A DNA stretch of 64,000 nt from DATFNI01 sp963712305. GTDB lineage: Bacteria; Bacteroidota; Rhodothermia; Balneolales; DATFMH01. Under the pieces are notes generated by a model. It saw only the letters and a list, made by a program, of their open reading frames with translations, was not told where the DNA came from and did not search any database. The stretch's first letter is position 1. Each line of letters begins with the position of its first letter. The stretch is taken from the NCBI GenBank assembly GCA_963712305.1, contig CAVQHI010000005.1, positions 186,001 through 250,000 on the forward strand. Direction: 5' to 3'. This document shows, piece after piece, positions 61,538-64,000 of this stretch. The translations under genes were made by a program, and so were the position numbers.

Positions 61538-62752
61538 TTAGCTGTAAGCTGCTATTTGATTCAGCAACTCCTGATTGCTTTTAGTCCTGCGAAGCACCTG
61601 TAAAAGGCTCTGCATAGATTCTTTGGGTGATTTCCGCAACAGATAGCGGCGTACCATGTTCCGTTCATCGATCGAACCTTCGATGATCCGTTCTTCGTAA
61701 CGCGTACCCGAGGCTGCGATATTGATTGCGGGAAAAACACGATCGTTAGACAATTCACGATCAAGGACCAACTCCATATTACCCGTTCCTTTGAATTCTT
61801 CAAAAATCAGATCATCCATACGGGAGTTGGTCTCAACAAGGCAGGTTGAAATAATCGTCAGAGAACCACCGCCTTCGATATTGCGGGCTGAACCAAATAT
61901 CTTTTTGGGAATTTCGAGAGCCCTGATATCGAGACCACCCGAAAGAGTACGTCCACTGTTACTTTGAGCAGCGTTGTAGGCGCGTCCCAGACGTGTCAGA
62001 GAGTCAATAAGTAGTACTGCATCTTCACCTTCCTCTGCCTTGCGTTTCACATAGCCCAGCGCCATTTCTGAAATGCGTATATGACTTTCTGTTGGCTTGT
62101 CGTTTGAGGAAGCAAAAACGCGCCCTTTTGTTGTTCGCATGAAGTCTGTCACTTCTTCCGGACGTTCATCTACCAGAAGAATAGCAAGGTGCACATCCTT
62201 GTGAAGTTCATCGATGCTGTGAGCAATCTTTTTTAGGAGTACTGTTTTACCGGTACGTGGTGGAGCCACGATAAGCGCACGCTGTCCCTTTCCTATAGGT
62301 GCAATAAGATCCACAACACGCATGTCAACATCTTCAGGACTTGTGGACAGTTTCAGGCCTTCATCAGGCATGATGGGTGTCTGAAACTCAAACCGCGGCA
62401 CCATCTTCCAGGCATCAGCCGGTTTGTTGTTAATACGCTCAATCGAATGAACATGTTTATTCCCCTGCTGATCCTCTTCGAAGGTTCCTTCCAACTCCAG
62501 TCCCGGACGCAAGCTATAATGAATCATCTCCTGCGGAGTCAGGAACGGGTCCTTGTCCGTTTTAGAAAATTCGAAGTCGAGCTTGCGAATGAAACCGTAA
62601 TTATTGTGAGCTAACTCAAGCACACCAGAGTACTTGCCACCAATCTCTACATTATGGTTATCGATAAAAACCGGGGCGGGATTCTTCTGTTGTTTACCCT
62701 TCTGTCGGTTGTAATTTTTCTTTTTCTTATTACGCTTTGAGTTTTTTCCCAT
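61538..62752 (-). CDS. rho: Transcription termination factor Rho, compact N-terminus
   Basis: A 404-residue hexameric RNA helicase. A lysine/asparagine-rich N-terminal tail of about 30 residues replaces the usual Rho_N helical domain. RNA-binding motif NNYGFIRK, P-loop IVAPPRTGKTVLL, Walker B AVLLIDSLTRLGRAYN, Q-loop region SGGLDIRALEIPKKIFGSARNIE and the R-loop LVETNSRMDDLIFEEFKGTGNMEL are all visible. Rho ends transcription at C-rich, unstructured sites. It faces the rhodanese gene. Confidence 0.95.
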   Translation of the reverse strand: MGKNSKRNKKKKNYNRQKGKQQKNPAPVFIDNHNVEIGGKYSGVLELAHNNYGFIRKLDFEFSKTDKDPFLTPQEMIHYSLRPGLELEGTFEEDQQGNKHVHSIERINNKPADAWKMVPRFEFQTPIMPDEGLKLSTSPEDVDMRVVDLIAPIGKGQRALIVAPPRTGKTVLLKKIAHSIDELHKDVHLAILLVDERPEEVTDFMRTTKGRVFASSNDKPTESHIRISEMALGYVKRKAEEGEDAVLLIDSLTRLGRAYNAAQSNSGRTLSGGLDIRALEIPKKIFGSARNIEGGGSLTIISTCLVETNSRMDDLIFEEFKGTGNMELVLDRELSNDRVFPAINIAASGTRYEERIIEGSIDERNMVRRYLLRKSPKESMQSLLQVLRRTKSNQELLNQIAAYS

Positions 62753-62851
62753 GAATAAAATATAATTCTGTCATTGAGTATTGAAGACGAGCCTGGAGAA
62801 AATAAGGGCCATCCCTCATTTTGTTTTGTACACTTAAGCACCTATCAATAA

Positions 62852-62885
62852 ATGAGTCAGGCAGTTCTCCGGCCGCCTGACTCAT
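62852..62885 (-). terminator. Rho-independent-like terminator of the TPR gene
   Basis: ATGAGTCAGGC (62852-62862) and GCCTGACTCAT (62875-62885) form a perfect 11-bp stem with a 12-base GC-rich loop. On the minus strand the stem is followed by TTATTGATAG, which is only moderately U-rich. It lies about 56 bp past the stop codon of the TPR gene. Confidence 0.6.
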
Positions 62886-62940
62886 GTAATTAGTTTAAAG
62901 TACTAAAAATCAACTATAAATAGTATAAATCAATATCGTA

Positions 62941-64000
62941 TTAACGGATTGTCGTCGTCTCGTTGATCCATCCGTAACAGGCTTTCAGGGATGAATCAAT
63001 TTTGATCTTATCGCCCTTTTTCCAGTTCTGATAAAATTTTTCTTCAACTGTCGGAGCCGCCTGACTATAAGAATTGATCTGTTGATTTGCAGAACGGGCA
63101 ACTGACGGATCAACTGCTTTTGCTTTATCCAGGTAATCAAGAACCAACCAGTATACAGCTTTATCCTGACGGGAAAGTGGCCCGTTGCTGCAATCATTTA
63201 CAGCCTGAGCATAAATGTGCGCCATTTCCATATATGGTTTACCCCATTTCGGATCAATCTGAATAGCACGGCGTGTATATTCGCGTGCTGATTGCAGTTT
63301 ATCAAGATTTACATAGTTATCAGCAATATCCACATAAATCTGTTTCTTCTCATCGTTGGTCTTAACCTTATTCATTGCGTCTTTCAGATAATCAACGGCT
63401 TCTGCATACTTACCGTTTTCTGTTGCCATCGAAGCCAATCGATCCGCATTCTTATAGGTTGGATCCAGATTGAAGAGCTGCTTTGCTATTACTTTAGCAT
63501 TATCAAAATCGTTTTGCTGAGTATATAAAGTATACAATTCGTTCAGCGCCTCAGTATCCTTTGGATTGTCCTTAATCTTGGACTGCAGATAGGTTATACG
63601 TTCTTTAGGATTCGTAAACAGCTGATCTCTGACCTTACTGAAATACTGTTCCGTGTCATTGTTGGCAAAAGGATCCGCTTTTTTCATCAATGCAAGAGCT
63701 TTGTCCTTATCACCGTCATTAACGTAATAATTGACAACAGCCTGAATGTAATAACCTTTACCAGCCTGGGTCGTTTTCTTCGGATCCATCTGGAAGACCT
63801 TTTCATAGTCAGCTACGGCCTTATCCATCCCATTACTGATAAAATCAGCATGTTGCTGATAGAAACGTCCTTCATCGAAAAGCCACTGGTAACGATCTAT
63901 CTCTTTATCTGAGTAGGAATTCAGAACTTTGCTATAGTATGTTGCGGCAGTATCAAAATAGGCTGTTTTAGCTGTTGGATCCTGAGCATTTTCTCCCTTC
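62941..64000 (-). CDS. Tetratricopeptide-repeat protein, 5' part outside window
   Basis: The reading frame is open to the right edge of the window, so the start of the gene is missing. At least 350 residues are present. Successive 34-residue helical pairs (for example ATYYSKVLNSYSDKEIDRYQWLFDEGRFY, TEALNELYTLYTQQNDFDNAKVIAKQLFNLDPTY, AVDYLKDAMNKVKTNDEKKQIYVDIADNYVNLDKLQSARE) carry TPR signatures. The C-terminal region has CSNGPLSRQDKAVYWLVLDYLDKAKAVDPSVA and a final CYGWINETTTIR. Similar proteins are found in FCB bacteria near envelope genes. The role is unknown. Confidence 0.85.
   Translation of the reverse strand, partial: KGENAQDPTAKTAYFDTAATYYSKVLNSYSDKEIDRYQWLFDEGRFYQQHADFISNGMDKAVADYEKVFQMDPKKTTQAGKGYYIQAVVNYYVNDGDKDKALALMKKADPFANNDTEQYFSKVRDQLFTNPKERITYLQSKIKDNPKDTEALNELYTLYTQQNDFDNAKVIAKQLFNLDPTYKNADRLASMATENGKYAEAVDYLKDAMNKVKTNDEKKQIYVDIADNYVNLDKLQSAREYTRRAIQIDPKWGKPYMEMAHIYAQAVNDCSNGPLSRQDKAVYWLVLDYLDKAKAVDPSVARSANQQINSYSQAAPTVEEKFYQNWKKGDKIKIDSSLKACYGWINETTTIR

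Noticed and set aside
1..64000. tRNA, rRNA or CRISPR array
   Set aside because: Reading the intergenic regions I saw no tRNA T-loop consensus, no rRNA sequence and no regularly spaced direct repeats; a dedicated search was not possible.

Overview
This window looks like chromosomal DNA from a Gram-negative, flagellated bacterium of the FCB (Fibrobacterota-Chlorobiota-Bacteroidota) lineage. The evidence is the combination of a type IX secretion (T9SS) C-terminal sorting domain (NPFNPTT...VYNVLGQ, about 22585-22824), a PorV/PorQ-like outer-membrane protein, a FecR/ECF-sigma/TonB-receptor cassette, AMP nucleosidase, and a complete-looking flagellar superoperon. T9SS markers together with flagella point to Balneolota/Rhodothermota or Ignavibacteriota-like groups rather than classical gliding Bacteroidia; this is inference from gene content and no phylogeny was run.

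Left part (1-9.8 kb): the 3' end of yidC, a PD-(D/E)XK-type protein, an M24 aminopeptidase, an SDR oxidoreductase, a short SUI1/YciH protein, an S9 peptidase, then the dnaX-ybaB-recR operon. DnaX lacks the usual four-cysteine zinc module and recR carries a -1 frameshift inside its Toprim domain. From 9.8 to 18.4 kb come an M1 peptidase with a long beta-rich tail and a cell-surface signalling cassette: ECF sigma factor, a lipoprotein, FecR-type anti-sigma factor and a TonB-dependent receptor with a signalling (STN) domain.

Accessory stretch (18.4-23 kb): almost 1 kb of non-coding DNA carries two copies of a short element with conserved terminal inverted repeats (a third lies at 50.3 kb), a nested second repeat, and another long inverted repeat. 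It is followed by a lipoprotein gene and a large T9SS cargo gene that is a pseudogene. That gene is broken by a 7-bp tandem duplication, two further frameshifts and a nonsense codon.

Flagellar region (23.0-41.8 kb, minus strand): flgB-flgC-(78 aa unknown)-fliE-fliF-fliG-fliH-fliI-fliJ-motE/ylxF-like-fliK-flgD-(TIGR02530-type)-flgE-motA-motB-fliL-fliM-fliN/Y-fliO-fliP-fliQ-fliR. Genes are mostly separated by 1-60 bp or overlap by 4-20 bp. The order is that of the Bacillus fla/che and spirochaete flgB superoperons, but it stops at fliR without flhB/flhA. A sigma-54-like promoter sits upstream of flgB, and a divergent NtrB-like histidine kinase lies next to it.

Right part (43-64 kb): housekeeping genes. 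These are topA, a Bcp-type peroxiredoxin, an ArsR regulator, a Nudix hydrolase, amn, radC, argS, a methyltransferase, a SAM hydroxide adenosyltransferase next to dnaN, a PorV-like protein, the run miaA-purS-clpS-purQ-M42 peptidase-lptB, a rhodanese, rho, and the 3' portion of a TPR gene that runs off the window. I found no tRNA, rRNA or CRISPR array. The clearest unusual items are the inverted-repeat element family, the multiply broken T9SS cargo gene, the zinc-less DnaX, the recR frameshift and a possible structured leader at 20.4 kb.
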